Source of the DNA: Chara braunii
Lineage: Eukaryota > Streptophyta > Charophyceae > Charales > Characeae
Length of the DNA stretch: 46,537 bases
Reading direction: 5' to 3'
NCBI GenBank assembly: GCA_003427395.1
Contig: BFEA01000336.1
Location: 768,256-814,792, forward strand
Of the stretch, positions 1 to 9,399 are shown in pieces. Made by a program: the position numbers and the translations under genes. Positions within the stretch are counted from its first letter, which is position 1, and every line of letters starts with the position of its first letter. The notes below the pieces were generated by a model. It did not search any database, was not told the DNA's origin, and saw only the letters and a program-made list of their open reading frames with translations.

Positions 1-174
1 CACAAGCCAGCAAAACATCCACGAAACAAAGAAAGGTCTGTCACAGCCAAAAAATACACTCCAGACACGCCGCTGCCACTAGAGGCACAGCATGGCCGCC
101 TAGTAACGGCCCCGACCACTGCCGCTCGACCTGACCGGAAAAAGACGTAGCAGGAAGCTAGCGAAGTCGTAGTA

Positions 175-290
175 TATATCGTCACAAACAGAACTGCCCA
201 GTAAACCGTAGGCAGAGAGAGAGAAGAGGACAACAAACGAGGGGCTGTGACAAACTGTTTCGTCGGAGTTTCACCGACTCATATATATTA
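175..290 (-). repeat. Dispersed repeat, copy 1
   Basis: Read on the minus strand, this segment resembles 39878-39985 on the plus strand over about 105 bases. Shared blocks include a hairpin, a TCGTTTGTTGTCCTCTTC stretch and a CTCTCTGCC stretch. In minus-strand order it lies directly downstream of the dispersed repeat at 300-420. No plausible protein is encoded. What is seen is the similarity between two places in the window; the family's identity is unknown. Confidence 0.7.
241..286 (-). ncRNA. Hammerhead-ribozyme-like fold (degenerate)
   Basis: On the minus strand the order is TATATGA, a 5-bp stem GTCGG/CCGAC closing the loop TGAAACT, then GAAAC, AGTTT and GTC. The TGAGTC...GACGAAAC spacing matches the stem II/GAAA part of hammerhead ribozymes, with a very short stem III and a GUC site. 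The catalytic CUGA is not intact (TATA). In the copy at 39882-39923 the stem is GTCAG/CTGAC, a paired change. I infer a decayed ribozyme-like structure; cleavage activity is unlikely. Confidence 0.3.
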
Positions 291-299
291 AGGCCCTTG

Positions 300-420
300 T
301 GCAAGACCTCTATCCTGGTGGTGGTAAGAGAACCACCGGGATTGAGGCTTTGCCTGGCGGGCCGCTCCATCTATTGGTGGGGAGCAACACCTGCTGGAAA
401 CCGGGTCCAGCGTCCCTTAA
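300..420 (-). repeat. Dispersed repeat, family with copies near 45.2 and 45.5 kb
   Basis: About 110 bases closely match 45190-45315 and partly 45535-45590. Shared blocks include GGTGGTAAGAGAACC, GCTCCATCTAT and CTGCTGGAAACCGG followed by CCAGCGTCCC. A shorter echo of the last block lies at 468-491. The 45.2-kb copy is bounded by an oligo(T) tract, so the element probably reads on the minus strand and ends in poly(A), as a SINE or truncated LINE would. No RNA polymerase III boxes could be assigned with confidence. Confidence 0.7.
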
Positions 421-1000
421 ATACATCTTTACAAAAACAGTACATCAATGAAAGTGACGCCAATGTGCTGGAAATCGGGTCCAGCGTCCCATGCTCAATT
501 TACTCTTCCATACCTAACCTGCCGCTCGGTCGGGTATTGGGGGGGAACCACCGGGGGACACCAGTGGAATTAACCTCCATCCCCTGGCCACAGCAAACCA
601 CCTACTATCCTCTTGGCGCCTATTGTGTCATTGCACATCTGTAATAGCAAGTGTTTTGAAAATGGACTGGGACAACTGGAAACAACTGGAAAAACAGAAA
701 ACAACAGAAAAACAGGCTGAAAAACAGGCTGAACTAGGCTGCACTAAGCTGCACTGAAATCTGCGGAACTCAGCTGAAGACAGCTGAAGACAGTTGAAGT
801 CAGCTAAAACATTCTGAGACTTTCTGGAAGGATACTATACAACTATACAACAACTTCACTGAGAAGCAGGTCCGGACCGAAATGAAGTTCATTTAAGTAC
901 AAACGGACAGCATCCGACAGCATCCGACAGCATCAGACAACAATTGTCTTCCCCCCACCCCAGGGTTATTCTGAGATGAACAGCCGGAGTCTTATATTCG
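421..1000. other. Gene-free stretch with short-period repeats
   Basis: No coding signal is visible. Positions 670-800 carry degenerate AACTGGAAAAACAG and CAGCTGAAGA type repeats. Positions 906-938 hold three copies of a 10-base unit (GACAGCATCC). The stretch separates the window-edge repeats from the 3' end of the LINE and could include its 3' untranslated region, but no poly(A) tail is recognisable. Confidence 0.5.
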
Positions 1001-1125
1001 AACTGAAGTAAGCTGAGGTGAGGAGGAGTGAGAAGGAGTAAACAGAATGCCAAGAATAGGGGAAGTGTGATTTGGAGAACCAGAAAGCCAGAAAGGCGGG
1101 CCTGTTCTGAGCGCAATCCCCGAGC

Positions 1126-1910
1126 TCATGCAGGCGGCAAAATTTCTGCTAAGGACAACGGATGGGGTGGGAACGGATCTGCGAAGTCCTGGGCGGGACG
1201 TAACGTGCAGTCGGGATCTATCTTGGTCCAGTCGTGAAAGACCAACTGATAGTCTCTTACTATTTCTGCCCGGAGATCCCCTCGTGCTTCTCTCTTTGTC
1301 TGACGGTCGGTCCACTTCACCGCTACCACCCATCCCTCCCTTTCTCCCCCCAGCCAGTCCTTGCAAAATGTAGCAATGATCCTGTTCATGTCTCCCCAGG
1401 AAGACGTTTGGTCGAGCTCGTCTTTAGTTGTCTTCCATTGGGTCACCAGCTCATGATGAATCAATGTCCGAATTTGTTCTATAGCCTCTCCGTCTTCCAC
1501 CCACGCCCCCTCTAACTCCAAACAACGTCTTCTCCACCATATAGTCCATAGCACACTCCGTCTACCCAGGTTGAACATGTTCTCCTTAAATGTCTTCCCC
1601 ACGATTGGAGGAAATGGCCCAAAAGTATGGCCCTCCAATCCCATGGCCATACTGCGCCGGGAATTATGTGTCGCCAGATTTTATCCCAACTTCTCCACAG
1701 TAGTACCGACGCGGGACATTGAAGGAAAATGTGTTCAATGGTTTTGGTCCGTCTCCCCCCAGGGTAACTTCAGAGACATCGATGACACCATGGCAATGCC
1801 TTCCCTTGTTGTTCCAGGTGGGTATGGTCTATCAGCCAATCCTTAGTTGGTAGACACCTGTGTTCTATTTGCCACTGGAGGGCGGAGATTTTAGCGGGTC
1901 TTTTGTTGTA
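1126..1910 (-). pseudogene. LINE ORF2 fragment: zf-RVT and C-terminus
   Basis: Reading minus from about 1865 gives HRCLPTKDWL, then LPWCHRCL, an in-frame stop, and later TIEHIFLQCPAS. These are the LPT, CxxC and EHxFxxC elements of the zf-RVT (reverse-transcriptase zinc-binding) domain common at the C-terminus of plant LINE ORF2. After it, a 174-residue frame (1126-1650) has FNLGRRSVLWTIWWRRRCLE, matching the LW.IW..RN helix that usually follows. The product would bind nucleic acid during retrotransposition; this copy is interrupted by a stop inside the zinc domain. Confidence 0.8.
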
Positions 1911-2534
1911 CTATGCAAACCACCGTATGGGCTTCAGTAGATGGCGGTCCACGTTGAGGTGGCAGTACCATCTATCTTCTATGCGATCCCATAGTCTACG
2001 TTTAGGTCTGAGCATACAGTAGGCCGACTTGGATTTTAGGTTTCGTAATATCAGTGTTTTTTCCTCCCCCTTCCTCGGTGGGATGTTCATGGTCCACCGC
2101 CAGTCATCAGGGTCCAAGGGGAGGTCTTCGATTGGGACCATTGGGCGATACACCGTCTGGTGACTTCCATCAGTAATGACCCTAATGCGATACACCTGTT
2201 TCTGCTCCTTCCATATCAAGGGTTGGTGGTTGCACCTTAGTCCATCATCCTTCAGGATGGAGAAGACTTCAACTAGTACATGTGTTTGATCAGCGAGGTG
2301 CACATACCCTACTTCCCCCTCGTGGTCAAGTAGCCCCACCCAGTCATCTTCTCTTGCACCGGGGCCTTTTATGAGGGTAATGTACCAGTGGAGAGGGAAG
2401 CTGTCAATCAACTCAGCAAGTGCTCTCTCAGTAGAGTGGTAGTACCGAAGGGTTGCTCTTATCCTTTCAGTGCTCTTCCAATTTCTTTCCTCTGCATCCC
2501 AGAGGTCCCCAACCCTTTGTATCCCGTGTTTCAC
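1911..2534 (-). pseudogene. LINE ORF2 fragment: linker before zinc domain
   Basis: A 207-residue frame starting MKHGIQRVGDLWDAEERNWK, continuing with RATLRYYHSTERALAELIDS. This is the usual 'v.dl.d....w' helix found in plant LINE ORF2 between the GGLGI block and the zf-RVT domain. The middle (about residues 60-150) mixes acidic and aromatic residues without a recognised domain. Its frame differs from the fragment at 2591-3118, so a frameshift lies between 2534 and 2591. It runs towards the zinc domain at 1690-1865 after a stop at 1911. Confidence 0.75.
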
Positions 2535-2590
2535 CCACCCCTTGCATGGGGAATCCGAAGCACATCGTACAGGCCCTTCAGGGTCCGTTA

Positions 2591-3118
2591 TTAGGCGATT
2601 GCCGAATAAGGGTTATCTAAATATTTCTTCCCACCTTTCTGGTGCGGGTCGGTCGGAGGCGGGAGCTTCCTCCATGTACGAATGAGACGTACCCAATATT
2701 TGTCAGTGGGATCTCCATTCCTATACTTCCTGGGGATACTCCAGTACCTGTCTTCCAACCATATGTGGGGGTCAATTTCTGGTGGAGATTCTGGGGCGAG
2801 GTCTGAGATCTGTGCCAGGGCGAGGGGGACCCATGGCGAAGTTGGTGAAAAGATAATGTGCTGGAGCCAGCGAATAGAGAGGGCCTGGAATTGTGAGGTT
2901 GGGTCTACGATTCCTAATCCGCCCCTATTCTTGGGCTGAGTCACCGAATCCCATGCTACACGACTTATGGCATGAGTATTATTGTTGTCGCCCCTCCATT
3001 GGAACGCCACCAGCTGTTGTTTCAATATTTTGAGCCCTCCGTTACTCAATAGGCAATAAAACGGCTTTGTACCATAGAGTGGCCAGGACCACATTGATAA
3101 TGACGAGTGCCCGCCCAA
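2591..3118 (-). pseudogene. LINE ORF2 fragment: RT-to-zf-RVT linker
   Basis: A 175-residue frame whose reliable part starts after the frameshift near 3060. It has FQWRGDNNNTHAISRVAWDS, VTQPKNRGGLGIVD and FQALSIRWLQHI. This is the hallmark WxG...VAWxxVxxPKxxGGLGI...NxAL..KW block of plant LINE ORF2 proteins. Later residues (WLEDRYWSIPRKYRNGDPTD) continue in the same frame to a stop near 2591. The first residues (GGHSSLSMWSWPLYG) are out-of-frame reading of the preceding fragment. Dead by frameshift at both ends. Confidence 0.85.
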
Positions 3119-3368
3119 AAATTGATGTGCGTTTGTTGTTCCATTTTTCCAGCTTAACTTGTGCTGGTCCTGTCAGCGGTTCATCATTGGATGCTGGTCT
3201 ACCTCTGGCGGTAATTAATGCCCCCAGAATTCTCAAGGGGTCCTCCGGGGGAAGCCACGTGATACGTGGGTATTCCGGAGGTCTGCCCCCTTGGTGATGC
3301 AGCCACCAGCCCATAGTCTTTTGTCCCCAGTTCACAGACATGTCTGACAGGCAACAGAATTTGTTCAT
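3042..3368 (-). pseudogene. LINE ORF2 fragment: RT thumb region
   Basis: A 108-residue open frame. It contains LGALITARGRPA, then KLEKWNNKRTSIFGRALVII, NVVLATLWYKAVLLPI. This is the typical non-LTR RT C-terminal pattern (LGI..., W..R.LSL.GR..LIK.VL.A...Y...P) that follows the catalytic palm. The frame ends at about 3042, and the protein continues in another frame from about 3060 (LLSNGGLKILKQQLVAF), so there is a frameshift at 3045-3060. The Met listed at 3368 is not a true start; the upstream RT palm is simply missing. Confidence 0.8.
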
Positions 3369-3370
3369 GA

Positions 3371-3760
3371 AAAATAAGAAAACATAAAAAAAGAAATTAG
3401 AGAATTAAAATTAGTGACTGCGCAAGCCCGTTTTCGACACCGCCATCTTTGGCGATTTTTCTTTTTTTTTTGGCATAGCCAAATGCCCTGCAAATTTACA
3501 TATGTGTACTTCACATAATACGAAACTCATGCAAAAAGTTTCAAAAAATAATAAAATATCTGACGCATCAAATAGATCACAACAAAACGTAGACAACAAA
3601 ACGTAGTCGAGCACGGATTAACACCGCCATCTTTGACGATTTTTCTTTTTTTTTCGCTCGGCAAAATGCCTTGAAATTTTATTTGTGTGTAGCACATGTC
3701 CTAAAGAACTTACAAAAAACAAATCAACAAAAAGAAATAATTTTTACGCCCCAAAATATT
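3371..3760. repeat. Two diverged direct repeats, 184 bp apart
   Basis: The blocks at 3421-3497 and 3605-3681 share ACACCGCCATCTTTG, GCGATTTTTC or ACGATTTTTC, an oligo(T) run and a GGCA...AAATGCC element. No gene is seen. The rest of the stretch is AT-rich. Confidence 0.6.
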
Positions 3761-3790
3761 TTTTGGCGGGGCTGAACCCCTTCAGGTTTG

Positions 3791-3830
3791 GCCCCCGAAC
3801 GGGACCCCGAACGCCCGAACGTTCGGGGGT
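3791..3830. repeat. GC-rich perfect palindrome
   Basis: CCCGAACGTTCGGG (3814-3827) is a perfect 14-base palindrome. A wider arm pair CCCCCGAAC (3792-3800) and GTTCGGGGG (3821-3829) gives an alternative 9-bp hairpin. It sits in otherwise AT-rich DNA just before an ATATAT run. Confidence 0.65.
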
Positions 3831-4192
3831 CAGCCCGAGGGCCCCTGAATGTAACAATGTCTATATGTATATAGATATATATATATAGGCCCACTTTCTT
3901 TCTTCCAAGGACCACAAGGTTTTTTTCCAGGGGACCCCACGGTAGAGACTTTCCGTTTCCTGGGCCTCCAACGTTTGAAGTCCGCAGGTGGACCGCAGTT
4001 GGAAAATATGTATGACAGGGGGGATGTTCTTATGCATTGTCCTGGGTCTGTGGGTCGGGTGACCCAGGCCTAGTGTTCACTTGCCTGTCACCCACCCATT
4101 CGGCTGACCAATGCCTAAGATTGACCCGCCCGCCACCCACCCAGGCTGGCTCACCAAGACCCACCCTCATAACACTCATGCCAACTTATCAA

Positions 4193-4248
4193 GACCCACA
4201 CCTGACCCAATGCCTCATGGGTGATGTGGGTGCGGGTGGGTGTGGGTC
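4193..4248. repeat. GGGT/ACCC-rich hairpin
   Basis: GACCCACACC (4193-4202) and GGTGTGGGTC (4239-4248) are perfectly complementary, with further pairing inside (TGACCCA and GGGTGGG). The surrounding 4030-4260 segment is enriched in GGGT and ACCC, so G-quadruplex formation is also possible. No coding signal is seen. Confidence 0.6.
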
Positions 4249-4740
4249 TGGGTACCCGTTGCTCAATTCTGCTATATGTGCCAAGGATGCATTAGACAGG
4301 TGACACGAAACTTCAGGCGAGGTTCTAGATCGACAGTCTACGGGAGCAACAGGCTCATGATTCAAAAGCATGTGACTAACATGCGAAACTCCTCCGCTAA
4401 TTGGCATTTTTGCCCGTCCAAGTGGTCTGTGTAGACTCTCAAATCCACTGATCTTTGGACAAAATCAGACATTGGCAATACTGATTTGCTAAATTATGAA
4501 GCCTAACAAGATCAAGCGTCCAAACTGTCAAATCTTTGTGTCCAAATGCTGGTCAATTCTCCTAGCCCCTATCTGCTGTTTATATCGGTTCGAATAATGG
4601 GCCAAATAGGAAATTCGACCTGACCATTATGGTTTGATGGCTGACCACTTGAAATTTCATTTGTCCAAATCGGTTCGCATCTATTCAAAATCACCTGGTC
4701 AAAGGAGTAAACATATACATTGTCACACTGTGAATCGGAC

Positions 4741-4852
4741 TGAAAAAGCGGAAAAAGACAAAACAAACCGAAAAAGCGGAAAAAGACAAAACAAACCAAA
4801 AAAGCGGAAAAAGACAAAACAAACCGAAAAAGCGGAAAAAGACAAAACAAAA
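4741..4852. repeat. 28-bp minisatellite, four units
   Basis: Four units of 28 bases begin at 4741, 4769, 4797 and 4825, each GAAAAAGCGGAAAAAGACAA followed by AACAAAC with one or two substitutions. Reading it as coding gives only low-complexity K/Q or F/C-rich peptide, which I do not accept as a protein. Confidence 0.95.
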
Positions 4853-6244
4853 AAAGGTAAGAAGGAAGGAAAGCTCCGCCTGTTCATCACCTCTTACGTT
4901 CAAGGCCAGCCACGTGGGACAGGTTGAGCGTTGGCCGCCCCCATCCCCGTGTGTCACAGGGACCCACTTGCTCGCAGCCAAACAGCAAAGAGGTAAAGAA
5001 AAGGAGGAGAAAACCAAACCTCACAGAGGCAAGAGAACGGGAAAGGGATCCAGTCAAAGAAAGGAAAAGGGCAGAGGAAGGCCTATCAGTTAAACAAAGC
5101 AAATGACACATCCCACAGATAAACCAATTGCCACTGTCACAACAAAGTTCAACATATTTTTTATTTTTTACTTTTTAACTTTTTTTTTTTTCCTTCTTTT
5201 TTTTTTCTTCTTTTTTTTTCTTTTCGTTTTTTCATTTTTTTCTTTCTTCTGCGAGGCATAGGCCTCGGTAAGCCCTACTGAGCCCCTATTCGCAGCAGGT
5301 CGGCCGCCCTAAGTGAAGGCAAGTCCGACAGAAAACAAGAGGCCTATTTTTGACTACTTCACAACTGGGGAAAATTCAGGCAGTTGCGCAGCGCCAGTTG
5401 GTTGAAGGCGCCCAGGCCCTGGGCGAGATACGCAGCATAGGCCCAACTCAGACAGCGGGCAGTTGGGCACAGGTAACTGTCGGTGGCCCTGGGTCTGATA
5501 CGTTTGGTCTGAGGCTCAGCCTCCCTGGGCCTACCGGAAGCTTCTGGGCAGGGACCCAGCGCAGCCAGGCTGCACGCAAGCAGGCTGGTCATCCATTTAG
5601 GAAAGGGCCAGCATACGCATTGGACATTCGGGCACTGACTGCTTTGTGCGCAAGCGCTGCTGCGCTATCGCCTGCCAGGCTCACACGCTCACGGGCGAGC
5701 TAGAAGGAGCAGGCAGCCATAGCCGAGCTGTGCTGCTGTATGCTGGATGGGGCGCATGATGGTCCTTGGGTGCAAGTGGCATCTGTGAGAAGGGGAACGA
5801 GGTTGTGAGTGATACGAGAGACATACCTGGTGCTTGACGCGTGCGGTATTGGGTGAGGTCTGCTCGTACTTGGGAATCTGTTGACGTCATCAGCAGCATT
5901 GTAGTCTAGGCTAGATAGGATCTGCCATTCGTAGTCTGGGCACCGAGCACCAGATAGGATATCAACATTGGTTCTTCAATTGATGATGATGAGACTATTC
6001 CAGCATTGTCAATTATGAGCTACTGGTGTGCTCTTATTTGGTGAAATTCGTGATGCAATTCTGCTTTTGGTTCGAGGTCACAACTATCTGGTCTCATGTG
6101 CATGATGCTGTTTGGTTGCTGAAGTTCGCTATTGCTCATCTTCCTTGCACTTCTTTCTTCACCTCCGTATCTGTTGGTAGTGTCGAAAGCTTTATCTGTC
6201 CTACAATTAGTGTTGCTCCTGACCTGCTTGATTCTATTGACCAG
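4853..6244. other. Gene-free stretch with T-rich tract
   Basis: No recognisable domain or conserved ORF is present. Positions 5155-5255 are strongly T-rich, with oligo(T) runs split by C and G. Positions 5270-5720 are GC-richer (GGCCC, CTGGGC motifs) and could be an LTR or host intergenic remnant. Open frames here, such as 5350-5703, lack family signatures. The 5' LTR expected for gypsy element 1 was looked for here and not identified. Confidence 0.4.
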
Positions 6245-6655
6245 TCAGTAAGAGGAGCCCCCACCCCGGCAGATAGGACACGCACGCTGAGGATGACGTG
6301 GATGTTCACAAGAATACCCAAGGAGAGTTGCGCCAGCACAGCATTCAGCAAGAGCTAGCACGGACCATCCCAGCAAAACAGTCCTGATAAAGGACATGCT
6401 GTCCACATGTCAAAAAAACAGCAGGACGTTCATCACAGTGTGACATCATGCAGTCCTGATAGCGTCCTTGTGCACAAATCGGACAACGAATATTAGGGTG
6501 ATAGGGATGTGTACAATGAGGAAACGTTGGACACCCTTCGGCACAGACGGCAGCGGCCAGAATTGATTGATAATGGTGATGGCATAGATTATGAATTCCA
6601 CAGCCAAGGCCCACCGCGTCCCTGTCCCGACAGGTGTCACATGAGAGACGGTCAA
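6245..6655 (-). pseudogene. Tandem RING-finger-like pseudogene
   Basis: The minus strand encodes two related Cys/His domains in a row. Domain 1 (6474-6641) runs CDTC, nine residues, CGIHNLC, then CTHPYHPNIRCPIC. Domain 2 (6270-6452) runs CMMSHC, ERPAVFLTCGQHVLYQDCF, then, after a frame change near 6357-6362, CEHPRHPQRACPICRGG. Both end in the same C-x-H-P-x-H-P-x4-CPIC block, so one arose by duplication of the other. The spacing (CxxC, CGxH, CPxC) is that of RING zinc fingers, usually E3 ubiquitin ligases. The frameshift and the lack of a proper start make it broken. Upstream the frame runs on over antisense gag (6655-6795), which I exclude. Function is inferred from pattern only. Confidence 0.55.
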
Positions 6656-7769
6656 TAATCCAGATTCCGTTGTTGCTGTGACAAGCAACGAGGCTGGAAA
6701 TTCTGCAACTGCTGCAGCCCCAAGATTGGAACCAGCAGGTGCTGGTCCCAGCTACGTCGGTCCCTATGTGGACCGAAAGGCGGTTTAAATACTATCTAAG
6801 TACGACGGCAAAGAAGACATCGGGCATACTTCGAGGTTCTGGGGACTCAACCTGAGACCCAGTCCGTGATCATGGGAACAAATGTTGAACCAGTCGTGCG
6901 GGGCTTCTTAGAGGTCCAAGCCACGCGACCTGGGATTCCCAAAATAGAACTAACAAGGTGGCTTCAGACCACCCCGGTTGCCTCCCTTGAGGAACTCCTC
7001 ATTTCGCAATACTTGGATCCACATGCTGCAGCAAGGGCAAGAATCCAGCTTGACAAAATCAAGCGCAGCAAGTGGACGGCCTCCATGAAAAGCCTGCAGA
7101 CTTACCTTAGCAAGATGTTCGCTACACCCGGATTGGAACTGACTGCTCAATCTTTGCTTGGATGTGGTCAAAGGCGCGGTTCCCACCAACTTTACTAATC
7201 GCCTAGGCGAGGACTTCATTGGGTACACTGACTGGTTCACTCTAATGAGGGACATAGTCAGTCTTCAAGCTGTAGACCTCGTCACCACAGCAGGCAGCAA
7301 AAATCCCATGGGCGGCAGGCGGTTCAAAGGCAGCAACCGTTTTGTTGTGCATGACCTGTTGGAGGCCCAAGAAGAAGCCGATGCAGATGACCCCACTCTT
7401 GGTGACGACCAGGAACAGGACTCTGATACAGCTTGTTCTTCAGCCCATGAGTATGATGCGAACAAAGAAGAAGAAAACTTTACTGCCTTTAAAAAGGCTG
7501 CCCATGCAAAGGGAACGGATCGGAGTGCAGGGAAGAACTATGTCCAACTTCCCAAGCGATTAAGATCCCACCAAAACCGGAGGATGCGACCACTAAACCT
7601 TGGGTCGACCTCCGGATCACTAAAAATGATTGGCGGGCTAGACTCAAGAAGAGGGTATGCCTGCATTGCCAAAAAACAAATCACGAAGTACAGGATTGCT
7701 ACAGGCTGCAGGGAAACTAGACCCAGGCGTAGAGTCAACTTCAGCAAACTCTACAGCAAGGGATACTGA
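6655..7769 (+). pseudogene. gag of gypsy element 1
   Basis: A gag-like region in at least three frames. An Ala/Pro-rich linker (6670-6770) is followed by KYDGKEDI, then the 6866-7198 frame (GTNVEPVVRGFLEVQA, LEELLISQYLDPHAAARARI) as in the retrotransposon gag capsid domain. The 7158-7769 frame continues with VPTNFTNRLGEDFIGYTDW and an acidic stretch. In a third frame, 7658-7699 encodes CLHCQKTNHEVQDC, a perfect C-x2-C-x4-H-x4-C nucleocapsid zinc knuckle that would bind element RNA. A stop lies just before KYDGKEDI. Frame changes near 7190 and 7580 make it non-functional. Confidence 0.8.
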
Positions 7770-7937
7770 ATCTGATGCAAATTAGCAGTCCTCCCTTAAA
7801 GCCCAATCATTTGCTGAACAAAAGGCTGAGGTGAGTAACGTTTTGTATGTTGAGCCTTGGGTGGAGTCTGGGACGGTCGATTTTCACTACCACTTGGAGC
7901 ATTGGGCTGAGATGAAACAGCAGCGTGCCAGGGGACA

Positions 7938-8585
7938 GTGAAGTTGATCTTCTTCAAACTTCTCATAAACCACCGCTATCTCCGTGTTTTGGTTGACTAT
8001 GATGCTACGGCTAACTTCATGTCACCTCACGGGATATGCAAAGTGGGCTTGGGGATGAAGCAAGTGGCCTTGCAGAACCCTTGCCAGACCCAAGTTGGCA
8101 ACAAAGATGTTGTCTCTTCTACGCATGCAGTCAAAGGTGTGCGCACTACCTTTGACAAAGACAAAACTGTCACCCACACGTTAAACTTCTATGTCCTTGA
8201 CAAGTGCCCCTTCGATGTTGTCCTTGGCTTGGGCTGGTTGCAATCCCAATGCGAATGGACCAAGCGGAAGGAGTCACTTTTCATGGTCAAAGATGCACAA
8301 GGGAACAAGTTTCCCGTCCTCTTGGATGAGAAGCACGAATCCCCAGTGACTTTTCTAAATGCTATCAAGTTCTGCAAGAAATGGCGTAAGCACAAGGAGG
8401 ACGAACAGTTGTATGTTGCCTTTGTTCGTCCTACCCATGTGCCATCTACTTTTGCGGTGAATTCCACTACTACTTCAGCTAGTGATACAACTTCTAGTAC
8501 TACTACTCCCAACACCTCTATCTCTCTACCCTCTAATGGTCCAAATGATCCAACTTCAGATTCGGTCGTGACCGGATCTAGGTGA
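7938..8585 (+). pseudogene. Aspartic protease domain of gypsy element 1
   Basis: A 215-residue frame. LRVLVDYDATANFMSPHG corresponds to the flap-side active site of retroviral-type proteases (usual LLDSGATxNFIS). Here the D-S/T-G triad reads D-Y-D: the first Asp is kept but Ser and Gly are lost, so the protease is probably inactive. CPFDVVLGLGWLQSQ matches the second conserved strand (FDxxLGMDWL). A Ser/Thr-rich tail (8450-8560) links to the RT, as is common in plant gypsy polyproteins. The enzyme would have cleaved Gag-Pol inside the particle. The frame ends with a stop at 8583-8585, while the normal polyprotein would read through. Confidence 0.85.
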
Positions 8586-8699
8586 TCCCTTTGCTGATCG
8601 CCCACCCCCACCGGGCCCACCAAACATCCAAAACCTCCTCGATCGGTTTCCGGAAGTTATGGCCAAGCCACGTGGAGTCCCCTCGCGATCGGTCTGACA

Positions 8700-9392
8700 C
8701 ACCATTGAGTTGGTTGAAGGTGTTGTTCCTCCAAAGGGCTGCGTATACCGAATGGGACCCGGCGAGTTGGAGGAACTCCGTCGACAGATTGATGAGGTGA
8801 TTGACAAGGGGTGGATCAAGCCTAGCGAATCTGAATTTGGTGCTCCTGTGTTATTTGTTTCAAAGAAAGGAGGCAAACTCCGCATGTGTATTGACTATCG
8901 CGGTCTAAACCGCATCACCAGAAAGAATGTCTATCCATTGCCTCGTATAGACGACTTGCTTGATGCCGCAGGTGGTGCAAGGTCTTCTCCAAGATCGATC
9001 TCAAGTCTGGCTACCACCAGATTGAAGTCGATCTTGCGGACCAGCACAAGACTGCGTTCAAAACGCGCGATGGGCTTTACGAGTTTACTGTAATGTCTTT
9101 CGGTCTCACGAACGCACCAGCCACCTTCCAAAGCCTCATGGACAAGGTCCTCCGCGAACAGATTGGCCGGTTCGTGGTGGTATACCTCGATGATATCTTA
9201 ATCTTGAGCAAGTCCATAGAGGAACACCTCAAGCACCTTGAGGAACTGCTCACTATCCTCAAGAAGACGCAACTCCATCTCACCCTAGAAATATCTGAGT
9301 TTGGGAAGGATAGCGTCATCTATCTTGGGCATCGGTTGTCTGCTACAAGCCTAGAGCCTGAGGCAACCAAAATGGAGGTCATTCGCAATTAG
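8700..9392 (+). pseudogene. Reverse transcriptase domain of gypsy element 1
   Basis: The first frame has [60 protein letters not shown] and [10 protein letters not shown], which are RT fingers and palm motifs 1-3. After a frameshift near 8980 it continues as [30 protein letters not shown] and VVVYLDDILILSKS. YLDD (9183-9194) keeps both catalytic aspartates. SVIYLGHRLSATSLEPEA is the expected C-terminal connection. An in-frame TAG at 9390-9392 interrupts it before the LRSFLGLAPYYRKF block. It would synthesise cDNA from element RNA; stops and frameshifts rule out activity from this copy. Confidence 0.92.
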
Positions 9393-9399
9393 CCTCAGC

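Larger units (their letters stand above)
1000..3370 (-). mobile_element. 5'-truncated LINE (non-LTR retrotransposon)
   Basis: Several overlapping minus-strand ORFs together give the C-terminal third of a LINE ORF2: the end of the reverse transcriptase, the linker, and a Cys/His zf-RVT domain. The RT catalytic core (YxDD) and the endonuclease are absent, as expected for 5' truncation during target-primed reverse transcription. At least three frame changes and one in-frame stop show it is dead. The 5' boundary lies near 3370, where coding similarity stops and AT-rich DNA begins. The 3' boundary is uncertain, about 650-1126. Confidence 0.85.

Noticed and set aside
3685-3888. Plus ORF with PRTGPRTPERSG
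   Set aside because: Encoded by the GC palindrome region; repeat-derived peptide only.
5350-5703. 117-residue plus ORF
   Set aside because: Ala/Gln/Gly-rich, no domain, antisense frame also open.
6655-6795. Extension of the RING-like ORF to about 6795 on the minus strand
   Set aside because: This part is antisense to the Ala/Pro-rich gag linker; its Cys residues come from plus-strand GCA Ala codons.
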